Source: Bacteroides luhongzhouii
GTDB lineage: Bacteria > Bacteroidota > Bacteroidia > Bacteroidales > Bacteroidaceae
DNA length: 64,000 nucleotides
Assembly: GCF_009193295.2 (NCBI RefSeq)
Contig: NZ_CP059973.1
Span: 1,426,001-1,490,000 of the forward strand
Direction: 5' to 3'
The position numbers and the translations under genes are program-made. Within the stretch, counting starts at the first letter, position 1. The number at the start of each line of letters is the position of its first letter. The notes beneath the pieces are model-generated. The model did not search any database and was not told the origin of the DNA. It saw nothing but the letters and a program-made list of their open reading frames with translations. Positions 34,274 through 42,438 of this stretch are shown here, in pieces.

Positions 34274-36520
34274 ATGAAACTCAAAGCAATGTTACTTGGC
34301 TTGTCTGTGATAACTGCGTTGCCTGCCTTTGCGCAGAAGCCGGTGTATCTGGATACTGGTAAGCCTATCGAAGAGCGAGTGAAAGATGCATTGAACCGGA
34401 TGACCCTTGAAGAAAAGGTGAAGATGATTCATGCACAGTCTAAATTTAGTTCGGCAGGCGTTCCCCGCCTCGGAATCCCCGAAGTATGGGCTACCGACGG
34501 TCCTCACGGTATCCGTCCGGAAGTGTTGTGGGATGAATGGGATCAGGCGGGATGGACAAACGATTCTTGTATTGCCTATCCGGCACTGACGTGCCTTGCT
34601 GCTACATGGAATCCCGAAATGTCTCATCTTTACGGGAAAAGTATCGGTGAAGAGGCGCGTTATCGCAAAAAAGACATTCTGTTGGGTCCCGGTGTGAATA
34701 TCTACCGTACTCCCTTGAACGGACGTAACTTCGAGTATATGGGAGAAGACCCGTATCTGTCCGCCACTATGGTGGTTCCTTACATCAAAGGTGTACAAGA
34801 GAACGGGGTAGCTGCCTGTGTGAAGCATTATGCATTGAACAATCAGGAGTTCAACCGCCATACCACCAATGTACAATTGAGTGATCGTGCTCTTTATGAA
34901 ATATACCTGCCTGCTTTTAAAGCGGCTGTCCAGGAAGGTGGAACATGGTCGATTATGGGTGCTTATAATCTCTATCAGGGAGAGCACGCCTGCCATAACA
35001 AGCGTCTGCTCAAAGACATTCTTCGTGATGAATGGGGCTTTGATGGTGTTGTAGTGTCTGACTGGGGTGGTGTGCACCATACCGAACAGGCTATTCACAA
35101 CGGCATGGACCTTGAGTTTGGTTCCTGGACGAACGGACTGTCTGCCGGAACGAGAAATGCGTATGATAATTATTACCTTGCTTTCCCTTACCTGAAACTG
35201 ATAAAAGAGGGTAAAGTAGGAACAAAGGAACTGGACGAAAAGGTTAGTAATGTCCTTCGTCTGATATTCCGTACTTCAATGGATCCGCACAAACCGTTCG
35301 GCTCTTTAGGCTCTCCCGAGCACGGGCAAGCCGGACGTCAGATTGGAGAGGAAGGCATTGTACTGTTGCAGAACAACGGTAACGTATTGCCAATCGATTT
35401 GAATAAAACGAAGAAAATCGCAGTTATTGGCGAAAATGCGATAAAGATGATGACTGTGGGTGGCGGTAGCTCTTCTTTGAAGGTGAAATATGAGATTTCG
35501 CCATTGGATGGACTGAAAAACCGTGTGGGCTCAAAAGCGGAAGTGGTATATGCCCGTGGGTATGTAGGTGATCCGACAGGAGAGTATAACGGTGTGAAAA
35601 CCGGTCAGGACTTGAAAGACGACCGTTCGGAAGATGAACTCCTTGCAGAGGCTTTGCAGGTGGCTAAAGATGCCGATTATGTAGTTTTCTTCGGTGGCTT
35701 GAACAAGAGCAATCATCAGGATTGTGAAGATTCGGACCGTGCTTCTTTAGGTTTGCCATACGCACAGGATAGAGTGATAAGCGAACTGGCAAAGGTGAAT
35801 AAAAACCTGATTGTGGTCAATATCTCCGGCAATGCAGTGGCTATGCCTTGGGTAAATGAAGTGCCTGCTATTGTTCAGGGTTGGTTTCTGGGTTCGGAAT
35901 CCGGAACAGCTCTTGCTTCCGTATTGGTGGGAGACGCTAATCCTTCAGGAAAACTTCCTTTCACCTTCCCTGCAAAACTGGAAGATGTAGGTGCTCATAA
36001 ACTGGGCGAATATCCGGGTAATAAAGAAGAACTGGCACAGTCTAAACATAGAGGAGACACCATTAATGAAATCTATCGGGAAGATATTTTCGTAGGTTAT
36101 CGCTGGGCGGATAAAGAGAAAATCAAACCGTTGTTCCCGTTCGGACACGGATTGAGTTACACAACTTTCGCCTATGGAAAACCCTCGGCCGACAAGAAAA
36201 CAATGACAGCAGATGATACCATTTCTTTCACAGTCAATGTGAAGAATACAGGCACTCGTGAAGGTCAGGAAGTTGTTCAGCTTTATATCAGTGATAAGAA
36301 ATCCTCGCTCCCTCGTCCGGTAAAAGAGTTGAAAGGTTTCCGGAAGGTGAAACTGGCTCCGGGAGAAGAGAAAGCAGTAACGTTGACGATTGATAAGAAA
36401 GCATTGAGCTTCTTCGATGATGCCAAACACGAATGGGTGGCCGAACCGGGCAAATTTGAGGCAATCATCGGCAGTTCATCCAGAGATATTAAAGGTATTG
36501 TACCATTTGAGTTGAAATAG
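34274..36520 (+). CDS. GH3 family beta-glucosidase
   Basis: A 748-residue periplasmic exo-glycosidase with a signal peptide (about 1-20, PAFAQ). The N-terminal GH3 barrel has nucleophile D263 in 'GVVVSDWGGVHH'. The second alpha/beta domain ('GEEGIVLLQNNGNVLPID', 'VGGGSSSL') and a C-terminal fibronectin-III-like domain ('VNVKNTGTREGQEVVQLYISD') follow. It is the last gene of the locus and would turn imported gentio-oligosaccharides into glucose. All expected domains are present at normal length. The C-terminal 'FPFGHGLSYTTF' is typical of the family. Confidence 0.96.
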   Translation: MKLKAMLLGLSVITALPAFAQKPVYLDTGKPIEERVKDALNRMTLEEKVKMIHAQSKFSSAGVPRLGIPEVWATDGPHGIRPEVLWDEWDQAGWTNDSCIAYPALTCLAATWNPEMSHLYGKSIGEEARYRKKDILLGPGVNIYRTPLNGRNFEYMGEDPYLSATMVVPYIKGVQENGVAACVKHYALNNQEFNRHTTNVQLSDRALYEIYLPAFKAAVQEGGTWSIMGAYNLYQGEHACHNKRLLKDILRDEWGFDGVVVSDWGGVHHTEQAIHNGMDLEFGSWTNGLSAGTRNAYDNYYLAFPYLKLIKEGKVGTKELDEKVSNVLRLIFRTSMDPHKPFGSLGSPEHGQAGRQIGEEGIVLLQNNGNVLPIDLNKTKKIAVIGENAIKMMTVGGGSSSLKVKYEISPLDGLKNRVGSKAEVVYARGYVGDPTGEYNGVKTGQDLKDDRSEDELLAEALQVAKDADYVVFFGGLNKSNHQDCEDSDRASLGLPYAQDRVISELAKVNKNLIVVNISGNAVAMPWVNEVPAIVQGWFLGSESGTALASVLVGDANPSGKLPFTFPAKLEDVGAHKLGEYPGNKEELAQSKHRGDTINEIYREDIFVGYRWADKEKIKPLFPFGHGLSYTTFAYGKPSADKKTMTADDTISFTVNVKNTGTREGQEVVQLYISDKKSSLPRPVKELKGFRKVKLAPGEEKAVTLTIDKKALSFFDDAKHEWVAEPGKFEAIIGSSSRDIKGIVPFELK

Positions 36521-36549
36521 GTAGATGTTTGGTTAGAGATTGATTGTTA

Positions 36550-36597
36550 GGAGAATGTTACTATCTTATAAAGATCAGGGTAACATTCTCCTTTTTT
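36550..36597 (+). terminator. Intrinsic terminator of the beta-1,6-glucan operon
   Basis: Arms 36550-36561 and 36580-36591 pair perfectly over 12 bp and are followed by TTTTTT, 30 bp after the GH3 stop codon. Confidence 0.9.
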
Positions 36598-36825
36598 CTT
36601 TGAAGCTCTTTTAATCTGTGATTGGAAAATAATCTATTTCTTTGAGATTCAGTAATATAATTGCGTGCATTAATTAATATGGAATTTATGTAATTCTCTA
36701 ATAGCTTTAAACAGAGTTTCACCAGTTTCACCGTTAGTTGAATAGTTATAGACCAGATATTTATGGTGAAAGAGGTACATAAAATAATAAAGAATCATCC
36801 TTCACACTCTTCACCGTTCTTTTTA

Positions 36826-37080
36826 TATGCTATAAGCTAAAGTCAATATGCTATAAGGAAAAACGAATATGCTATAAGCTAAAATAAATATGCTCATAGC
36901 AAACGCTCCGTCAAGTATTAACACTTGAGTTATAAGCTATTAATGCTTTGTATCTAGGCTATTAATACTTGAGTTGTTGGGCATATATATCCAAGACGCA
37001 GGATATATATATCCAACGTGCTAGATCTATATGACCAATACACTGGATCTATATACCCAACAAATTGGGTGTATAGACCC
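36826..37080. repeat. Phased array of 14-bp near-palindromic words, 21-22 bp period
   Basis: Twelve units fall in three word blocks. Block a (TATGCTATAAGCTA type) starts at 36826, 36847, 36868 and 36889, period 21. Block b (AAGTATTAACACTT, AGCTATTAATGCTT, GGCTATTAATACTT) starts at 36913, 36935 and 36957. Block c (GGGCATATATATCC, GGATATATATATCC, AGATCTATATGACC, GGATCTATATACCC, GGGTGTATAGACCC) starts at 36979, 37001, 37023, 37045 and 37067. Blocks b and c share one unbroken 22-bp phase with 8-bp variable spacers. The period of two helical turns would put every word on the same DNA face. Not a CRISPR: repeats and spacers are too short. Confidence 0.8.
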
Positions 37081-37093
37081 TTAATCTATACGA

Positions 37094-37168
37094 TATAAGC
37101 ATCTCCACGTTGCTATCTTCTCATTTATCCTTCTGCTTTTTATCCTGTAAGCGTCTCCGCGATGCCGT
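37094..37168. repeat. Two copies of a GCGTCTCCGCGATGCC-type motif
   Basis: A 23-nt motif at 37146-37168 is identical to one at 59060-59082. A degenerate copy (core AAGCATCTCCACGTTGC) starts at about 37094. Both loci place the motif just after a palindrome array and just before GTGA-type repeats. Its function is not known to me. Confidence 0.7.
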
Positions 37169-37290
37169 ATTGTTTTATTTTGTGAAGGAGGTGAAGGATG
37201 ATTCTTTATTATTTTATGTACCTCTTTCACCATAAACATCTGATTTATACTGATTTTCTTTTCATTATTAAGTATCTAACGAATACAAAA

Positions 37291-37413
37291 TATTTTTGAT
37301 TTGTGTAAGATAGCGGAGATAATGCATAGATAAAGACAGCAGATGTAACGTAACACAAAGCATCTGTAACCTGCCCAATAAAAAAGGAACTCAATCTCTT
37401 GTGTTCCTTTTTT
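37291..37413 (+). ncRNA. Candidate small RNA with own promoter and terminator
   Basis: TATTTTTG at 37291-37298 matches the -7 consensus, which would place a start near 37304. A strong terminator hairpin (arms 37381-37390 and 37403-37412, followed by Ts) would end a transcript of about 110 nt. Inside, CAGATG and CATCTG can pair around a 17-nt loop. No coding frame is evident. The GH3 operon already has its own terminator 800 bp upstream, so this second terminator needs another transcript to explain it. There is no convincing -33 box, so the call stays tentative. Confidence 0.35.
37381..37413 (+). terminator. Intrinsic terminator upstream of the GH35-like gene
   Basis: AAAAAGGAAC (37381-37390) pairs with GTTCCTTTTT (37403-37412) over a 12-nt loop. 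The T-run on one side and A-run on the other make it potentially bidirectional. It overlaps the -33 region of the next gene. Confidence 0.75.
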
Positions 37414-37430
37414 ATATTGTCGTAACTTTG
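37399..37430 (+). promoter_or_regulatory. Candidate promoter of the GH35-like gene
   Basis: TAACTTTG at 37423-37430 follows TTG at 37399-37401 by 21 bp and lies 31 bp before the ATG at 37462. The -33 box sits inside the preceding terminator hairpin. Confidence 0.5.
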
Positions 37431-37461
37431 CTTCCGGATAATATGATAAAAACCAACGGTC

Positions 37462-39171
37462 ATGAGAAACACATTCTTTTGGATTCTATTCCTTTATATT
37501 CTGCCTCTTCAGGCACAGCAGAAACTTCCTTTTCTACAGAAGCAGGGAAGTGCTACGCAACTGGTCGTAGATGGGAAACCGTTCTTGGTAATTGGCGGTG
37601 AACTGGGTAATTCTTCTGCATCTTCTATTGAAGATATTGAACGTATCTTCCCAAAATTGCAACGCATGGGACTCAATACGGTATTGGTGCCTGCCTATTG
37701 GGATTTGACGGAACCGATGGAAGGAAAGTTCGATTTTACCCTGACTGATAAAGTAATTCAACAGGCCCGTGCGAATGATTTGAAAGTAGTTTTCCTTTGG
37801 TTTGGCGCATGGAAAAACTCAATGAGTTGCTATGCTCCAATCTGGTTTAAAGAAGATTATAAGAAATATCCCCGTGCTTATACGAAAGCCGGGAAGCCTT
37901 TGGAAATAGCCAGCTCTTTCTCGGAGAATGTATTTCAGGCAGATAGCCGTGCTTTCTCCGAATGGATGAAACATATTGCATTGGTGGATAAAGAAGAGGG
38001 AACAGTAATCATGATTCAGATAGAGAACGAGATCGGAATGTTGGAAGATGCCCGCGACTATTCCAAAGAAGCGGATAAACAGTTCAATGCGCCTGTGCCA
38101 CCCCTTTTCATCGACTATTTGCAGAAGAATAAGAAACATCTGCATCCCGAAATGCTGGCAAAGTGGGAGAGTCAGGGATTCAAGAAGAAAGGAACTTGGC
38201 AGGAAGTGTTTGGTGCAGACGTATATACGGATGAAATCTTTATGGCTTGGTCGTATGCGCAGTATGTAGAACGGATGGCAAAGTTGGCACGCTCTATCCA
38301 TCCTGTTCCCTTATACGTCAATGCGGCAATGAACAGTCGGGGGCGGAAACCGGGAGAATATCCGTCGGCAGGACCATTGGCTCATTTGATAGATGTATGG
38401 CATTATGCAGCACCCAACATTGATTTCCTGGCTCCGGACTTATATGATAAAGGCTTTGTTGATTGGGTGGCGAAATACAAACTGCACAATAATCCTCTCT
38501 TTATACCGGAAATCCGGTTGGAAGATAATGACGGAGTACGTGCTTTCTATGTGTTTGGCGAACATGATGCGATTGGTTTTTGCCCTTTCTCTATTGAAAG
38601 CGGTTCGGATAGAGCAGATGCACCTTTGGTACAGAGTTATATTAAATTGAAGGAACTGATGCCCTTGTTAACGAAATATCAGGGGATGGGAGTGATGAAA
38701 GGGCTTCTGTTTGATGGTGAGAATAAAGAACGGGTGCTTTCGTTCGATGATTTGGAGATTACCTGCCGCCATTATTTTACTTTACCATGGGACCCACGTG
38801 CCCGGGATGGCAGTGTATGGTCCGAAGGAGGAGGCGTTTTGTTACGTTTGGCCCCCAATGAATATATAGTTGCCGGCAGTGGCTTGGTACTTGAATTTAA
38901 GAAAAAGGGAGAAAATAAAGTGAAAAGTTCACCGACATTGGGTGAAGACGGTTTTGTCAGCATAGGTGGAAAAGTGCAGAAGTCGGAAAACAGCTGGCAA
39001 GGTGGTATGAGAGCCGGCATCGGCTCTGTGGATGAGGTCAGCGTGAACAAAGATGGTTCACTGAAATATATCCGACGCCTGAATGGCGATCAGGACCATC
39101 AGGGAAGACATGCACGTATTCCTGTCGGAGAATTCAGTATTTTACATGTAAAGCTGTACGAGTATAAATAA
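37462..39171 (+). CDS. GH35-like glycosidase (beta-galactosidase family, DUF5597 C-terminus)
   Basis: A 569-residue exported enzyme with a signal peptide (about 1-19, PLQAQ). It opens with 'FLVIGGELGNSSASS', then the barrel strands 'GLNTVLVPAYWDLTEPMEGKFDF'. E190 in 'QIENEIGM' is the expected acid/base and E350 in 'FIPEIRLED' the nucleophile. The C-terminal 150 residues match a beta-sandwich of the DUF5597 type. Members act on terminal beta-galactosides. It has its own promoter and lies after the repeat-rich region, so it need not belong to the glucan locus, although it might be a late addition to it. An ATG at 37401 in another frame is irrelevant. Confidence 0.88.
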   Translation: MRNTFFWILFLYILPLQAQQKLPFLQKQGSATQLVVDGKPFLVIGGELGNSSASSIEDIERIFPKLQRMGLNTVLVPAYWDLTEPMEGKFDFTLTDKVIQQARANDLKVVFLWFGAWKNSMSCYAPIWFKEDYKKYPRAYTKAGKPLEIASSFSENVFQADSRAFSEWMKHIALVDKEEGTVIMIQIENEIGMLEDARDYSKEADKQFNAPVPPLFIDYLQKNKKHLHPEMLAKWESQGFKKKGTWQEVFGADVYTDEIFMAWSYAQYVERMAKLARSIHPVPLYVNAAMNSRGRKPGEYPSAGPLAHLIDVWHYAAPNIDFLAPDLYDKGFVDWVAKYKLHNNPLFIPEIRLEDNDGVRAFYVFGEHDAIGFCPFSIESGSDRADAPLVQSYIKLKELMPLLTKYQGMGVMKGLLFDGENKERVLSFDDLEITCRHYFTLPWDPRARDGSVWSEGGGVLLRLAPNEYIVAGSGLVLEFKKKGENKVKSSPTLGEDGFVSIGGKVQKSENSWQGGMRAGIGSVDEVSVNKDGSLKYIRRLNGDQDHQGRHARIPVGEFSILHVKLYEYK

Positions 39172-39225
39172 TGTAATTATATGGTTCACACTATTGTATA
39201 TTTTCATTCCGATAGAAAAATGAGG

Positions 39226-39864
39226 TCATTGCTTACCCAGTACCAACAGACTTTCCGGTCCCATATTGAATAAGAGGTCTATGATACTCAAATTAGGCAG
39301 GAAACCCAGTTTGGACTCGAAAACCTGATAGTAAGGTTGCGGAACAAACTCTGTATCCACTTCCCTGAAATCCTTTTTGGGGTGAATGACTTCTCGAAAA
39401 TCGGATTCTCCGGGAGCAAACTGCATCTTATATTCGGAAGTACGTTCAATGGTGGGGTGAATATCGATCAATTCACAGACCATCCGGCAGAGTTCTTCGT
39501 TGAAATCGATTAAAAACTCGTATTTCTTTTCATAGAAAGGGCGGAAGTCGTCCTTGTAGTATTCAAAGAAAGGAGTATTGTTGTAGGCCGATTCGATGGC
39601 GTTCCAATGCAGATGTCTCCAATTGCCGTGGTCGGAGATGCGAATATCCTTCATAGGGCACTTCAATGTATCGGGCTTTACGGTTGGGATGGAAAGAGCT
39701 AATTCACCCGATGGGCCGGCAATGGTGCATCGGTTGCGGTAGGTTTGTTTTATATAATGGTCGTATTGTTCTATAAACACCTTGTCATAAGCCAGTAGTT
39801 TGGCATAATATTCGATGGGGGCGAGATAGGCTGAAGATAAATAAGCTATGTTCATTTCTTTCAT
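39226..39864 (-). CDS. WbqC family protein
   Basis: A 212-residue cytoplasmic protein of the WbqC-like family. Landmarks are 'YLSSAYLAPIEYYAKLLAYDKVFIEQYDHYIKQTYRNRCTI', 'LSIPTV' and 'ESAYNNTPFFEYYKDDF', all conserved in the family. The family is linked to polysaccharide biosynthesis loci, but the reaction is unsettled. It is the last gene after dapB, lepB and the lepB-like gene, 70 bp downstream of the latter. ATGs at 39864 and 39855 are both possible. Confidence 0.88.
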   Translation of the reverse strand: MKEMNIAYLSSAYLAPIEYYAKLLAYDKVFIEQYDHYIKQTYRNRCTIAGPSGELALSIPTVKPDTLKCPMKDIRISDHGNWRHLHWNAIESAYNNTPFFEYYKDDFRPFYEKKYEFLIDFNEELCRMVCELIDIHPTIERTSEYKMQFAPGESDFREVIHPKKDFREVDTEFVPQPYYQVFESKLGFLPNLSIIDLLFNMGPESLLVLGKQ

Positions 39865-39934
39865 TTTAATTCGTTTGGGAGGCTTTATTATTAAGGATAT
39901 TATGAAGGAGTTGTTTCTTTTATGATCCGGAAGA

Positions 39935-40879
39935 TTATTTCACCGTTCTGAAGAAACGGTTCCATCGGTATCCGTCAAACAAGCCTGTTTCTTTTTCTTT
40001 AGAGAACCAAATGATGGAGGCTTTTCCGATGATATGGTCTTGCGGAACAAATCCGAAGAGACGTGAATCGGAGAAGTTGACGGTATTGTTAGACCCCATC
40101 CAATAGTAATCTTTGGTGAAATAACAGTGTTGTGTAGGCTTTCCGTCCACATAGAGGGTGTCGTTCTTTATTTCTGCCTGTTTGCCTTCGTGCATCACGA
40201 GGGTATTCCGCAGCAAGGTTATGTTCCAGGGATAGACCCGGATGAATTTCCCTTTCCCGGGGACAATCAACGGATTCGGTTCGGCGTCTTCCTTTTCAGA
40301 CAAGGGATGAACGAAACACTCTTTTCCATTCATGGCCTGTTCCAATAGATAATATTCGTAACGGCTGAAACTACGCACATGAGTACTGTCATTACTTCCC
40401 ATCAATCCGTCGTTGGTAATGGAAAGAGTATGCATGAGTGAGGTAATCAGATTTTCTTTTGAAGCGGGATACGAATAAAGTCTTTTCTTATCCGGGTTGA
40501 ATCGTGCCTCCGGAGAAATAACAGAGAAAAGGGAATCAACCAATAGCGTATCTCCCGGAACTCCGAGACAACGGCTGATATAGATTTCCCGACGGTCGAT
40601 GACAGGTTGCCGGATTCCGGCAGGATTATTGAACACTACGATGTCTTGCCGGCGTACAGGATTCTCGCACCAGCGATGATAAGAAAAGAGCGACATGAAA
40701 GGAACCCGCAGCCCGTAACTCCATTTATTGACCAGGATACGTTCACCCTGAAAAATAGAATTTTCCATGCCGGTGGAAGGGATAAGGCAGGACGTGAAAG
40801 CAAATCCCCGGAGCAGAAGCACTACGACTACTGCTCCGGCAAATGCTAGTATCCATTTGAATTTACGAATGTTCATCAA
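39935..40879 (-). CDS. Signal peptidase I paralogue lacking the catalytic Ser/Lys dyad
   Basis: A 314-residue S26-family protein with one N-terminal transmembrane helix (about 9-30). It keeps the fold-level motifs 'GERILVNKWSYGLRVPF', 'RQDIVVFNNPAG', 'CLGVPGDT' and 'YYWMGSNNTVNFSDSRLFGFVP'. The active-site serine box reads I33-P-S-T-G37-M38, with Gly where the nucleophile Ser should stand. The lysine box reads Y-I-S102-R-C, with Ser where Lys should stand. The intact paralogue next door has Ser94 and Lys245. It is therefore probably inactive as a protease and may be a partner or regulatory subunit, unless a different serine has taken over. It lies 39 bp downstream of lepB. Confidence 0.9.
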   Translation of the reverse strand: MMNIRKFKWILAFAGAVVVVLLLRGFAFTSCLIPSTGMENSIFQGERILVNKWSYGLRVPFMSLFSYHRWCENPVRRQDIVVFNNPAGIRQPVIDRREIYISRCLGVPGDTLLVDSLFSVISPEARFNPDKKRLYSYPASKENLITSLMHTLSITNDGLMGSNDSTHVRSFSRYEYYLLEQAMNGKECFVHPLSEKEDAEPNPLIVPGKGKFIRVYPWNITLLRNTLVMHEGKQAEIKNDTLYVDGKPTQHCYFTKDYYWMGSNNTVNFSDSRLFGFVPQDHIIGKASIIWFSKEKETGLFDGYRWNRFFRTVK

Positions 40880-40918
40880 TTTTTATCACCTTATCACTCT
40901 ATTCTATCCGTACACTTA

Positions 40919-42403
40919 TCAGTCTACCCACTTGAAGAGGCGGTTCCAGCGAATCTTGCCGTCGAACCATCCACGGTCTTTGTCAAGCGATAGCCATACG
41001 ACAATCGGTTTGCCCACTACATGATCTTCGGGTACAAAACCCCAATAACGGGAGTCGGCGGAGTTGTGACGGTTGTCACCCATCATCCAGTAATAATCCA
41101 TTTTGAAGGTATACTCGTTGGTCTTTTCACCGTTGATGTAGATACCGTCCGGTTTCACTTCCAGTTTGTTGCCTTCGTAGGCTACGATGCAACGCTCATA
41201 GATAGGCAGGTTGTCATCTGTGAGGGTAATGGTAGCTCCTTTGGCAGGAATCCAGATCGGACCGTAATTGTTGCGGTTCCATTTGGTATAAAGATTGAGC
41301 GGATACATTTGTCCGGCATAATCTTCGGGTTCCATTACTATTTTGCTGATTAGCTTTTTATTGCCCAAAAGAGTTTCATACATCTTCTTGGTTAATGGAA
41401 AATGATATACCGGATTCAGTCTACCTTGTGCATTCCGGCTGTCCAGTCCCATTTCCAGCAATCCGCTTTCCCAACCGGAGTCTTCTATCAGCATGGTGTC
41501 ATCCTTGCTGATGCCTAATTCGCGCAGCATATCTTCGGGAATGTACGGGCCGGTGGTCTGTACGAAATAGTTGAATTGCAGGTTTTCGGGGTTCTCGATT
41601 GCTTTGCCGTCAATCATCACCTGTCCGTCTACAATCTGAAGGGTATCACCAGGCAGGCCGACACAACGCTTCACATAATTCTCGCGACGGTCTACCGGGC
41701 GCCAGAGGACTTCACCATAAGTGCGCGGGTTGTTCATTATCTGTTTACGTCCCGCAGCATAGTACAAATCATAGATAGCACGTTGCTGGGCACGTGTCAG
41801 ACTATCCATTCCAATCTGTTTGGAATAGATGCGTTGTCCTTCGCCGTAAGCCAGCGTATAGAAGTCCGTTGTCTGTTGGTAATTCACTGCTACCGTATCT
41901 CCTGCGGGGAAGTTGAAGACAACAATGTCATTCAGCTTCACTTTGCCGAAGCCCGGCACCCGTTTGTACTTCCACTGTGGCCACTCGATATATGATTTAG
42001 TATTGAGGATAGGCAATGTATGCTGCGCCAACGGCATGGAAAGAGGAGTGTTCGGTACGCGGGGACCGTAACTCATCTTGCTCACATACAGGAAGTCGCC
42101 TACCAGCAATGATTTCTCCAGTGAAGAGGAAGGAATCTGATAATTCTGGAAGATGTAGATATTGACGAAGTAGACAGCAACCAACGCAAACACGATGGCG
42201 TCTACCCAGCTCATGACATTGCGGACAGCCGGATTCTTCGACTTCTTCCAAAAAGACCAGGGAATTTTCTTTGTGATATAAATATCGAAAATGAAAGGAA
42301 CAACAATCAATCCCCACCAACTCCGTACCCAGATAAGGAAGATGAGGTAAAGTAGAATGGCAATGGCACATTTGATCCATTGTGCGCGCGTGGCTTGTCT
42401 CAT
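40919..42403 (-). CDS. lepB: Signal peptidase I
   Basis: A 494-residue inner-membrane enzyme that removes signal peptides from exported proteins. It has hydrophobic helices near the N-terminus (about 11-45) and another at about 68-88. The nucleophile is S94 in 'QIPSSSLEKSLLVGDFLYV' and the base is K245 in 'NYVKRCVGLPGDT'. The end motif is 'MMGDNRHNSADSRYWGFVPEDHVVGKP'. It is longer than E. coli LepB because of large insertions, which is usual for Bacteroidetes. The serine box has Leu where most enzymes have Met. It lies 35 bp downstream of dapB. Confidence 0.96.
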   Translation of the reverse strand: MRQATRAQWIKCAIAILLYLIFLIWVRSWWGLIVVPFIFDIYITKKIPWSFWKKSKNPAVRNVMSWVDAIVFALVAVYFVNIYIFQNYQIPSSSLEKSLLVGDFLYVSKMSYGPRVPNTPLSMPLAQHTLPILNTKSYIEWPQWKYKRVPGFGKVKLNDIVVFNFPAGDTVAVNYQQTTDFYTLAYGEGQRIYSKQIGMDSLTRAQQRAIYDLYYAAGRKQIMNNPRTYGEVLWRPVDRRENYVKRCVGLPGDTLQIVDGQVMIDGKAIENPENLQFNYFVQTTGPYIPEDMLRELGISKDDTMLIEDSGWESGLLEMGLDSRNAQGRLNPVYHFPLTKKMYETLLGNKKLISKIVMEPEDYAGQMYPLNLYTKWNRNNYGPIWIPAKGATITLTDDNLPIYERCIVAYEGNKLEVKPDGIYINGEKTNEYTFKMDYYWMMGDNRHNSADSRYWGFVPEDHVVGKPIVVWLSLDKDRGWFDGKIRWNRLFKWVD

Positions 42404-42438
42404 AATGTTATATTTGTTTAGAACTAGCTTTTGATATC

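Larger units (their letters stand above)
36760..37236. repeat. 477-bp element bounded by a 46-bp perfect inverted repeat
   Basis: The arms 36760-36805 and 37191-37236 are exact reverse complements over 46 bp. They extend outwards for 8 bp more with two mismatches. Both contain GGTGAA-type words. The inside has no open reading frame of interest and holds the periodic palindrome array, two copies of a GCGTCTCC-type motif and AT-rich DNA. It looks like a non-coding, possibly mobile or recombining element; no transposase is present and no clear target duplication was seen. Confidence 0.8.

Noticed and set aside
34292..35098. 268-codon minus-strand frame inside the GH3 gene
   Set aside because: Antisense to an intact GH3 coding sequence with all motifs; its length is explained by the codon bias of the sense strand.
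36826..37080. CRISPR array reading of the periodic repeats
   Set aside because: Repeats of 14 bp and spacers of 7-8 bp are far below CRISPR size, words change along the array, and no cas genes are in the window.
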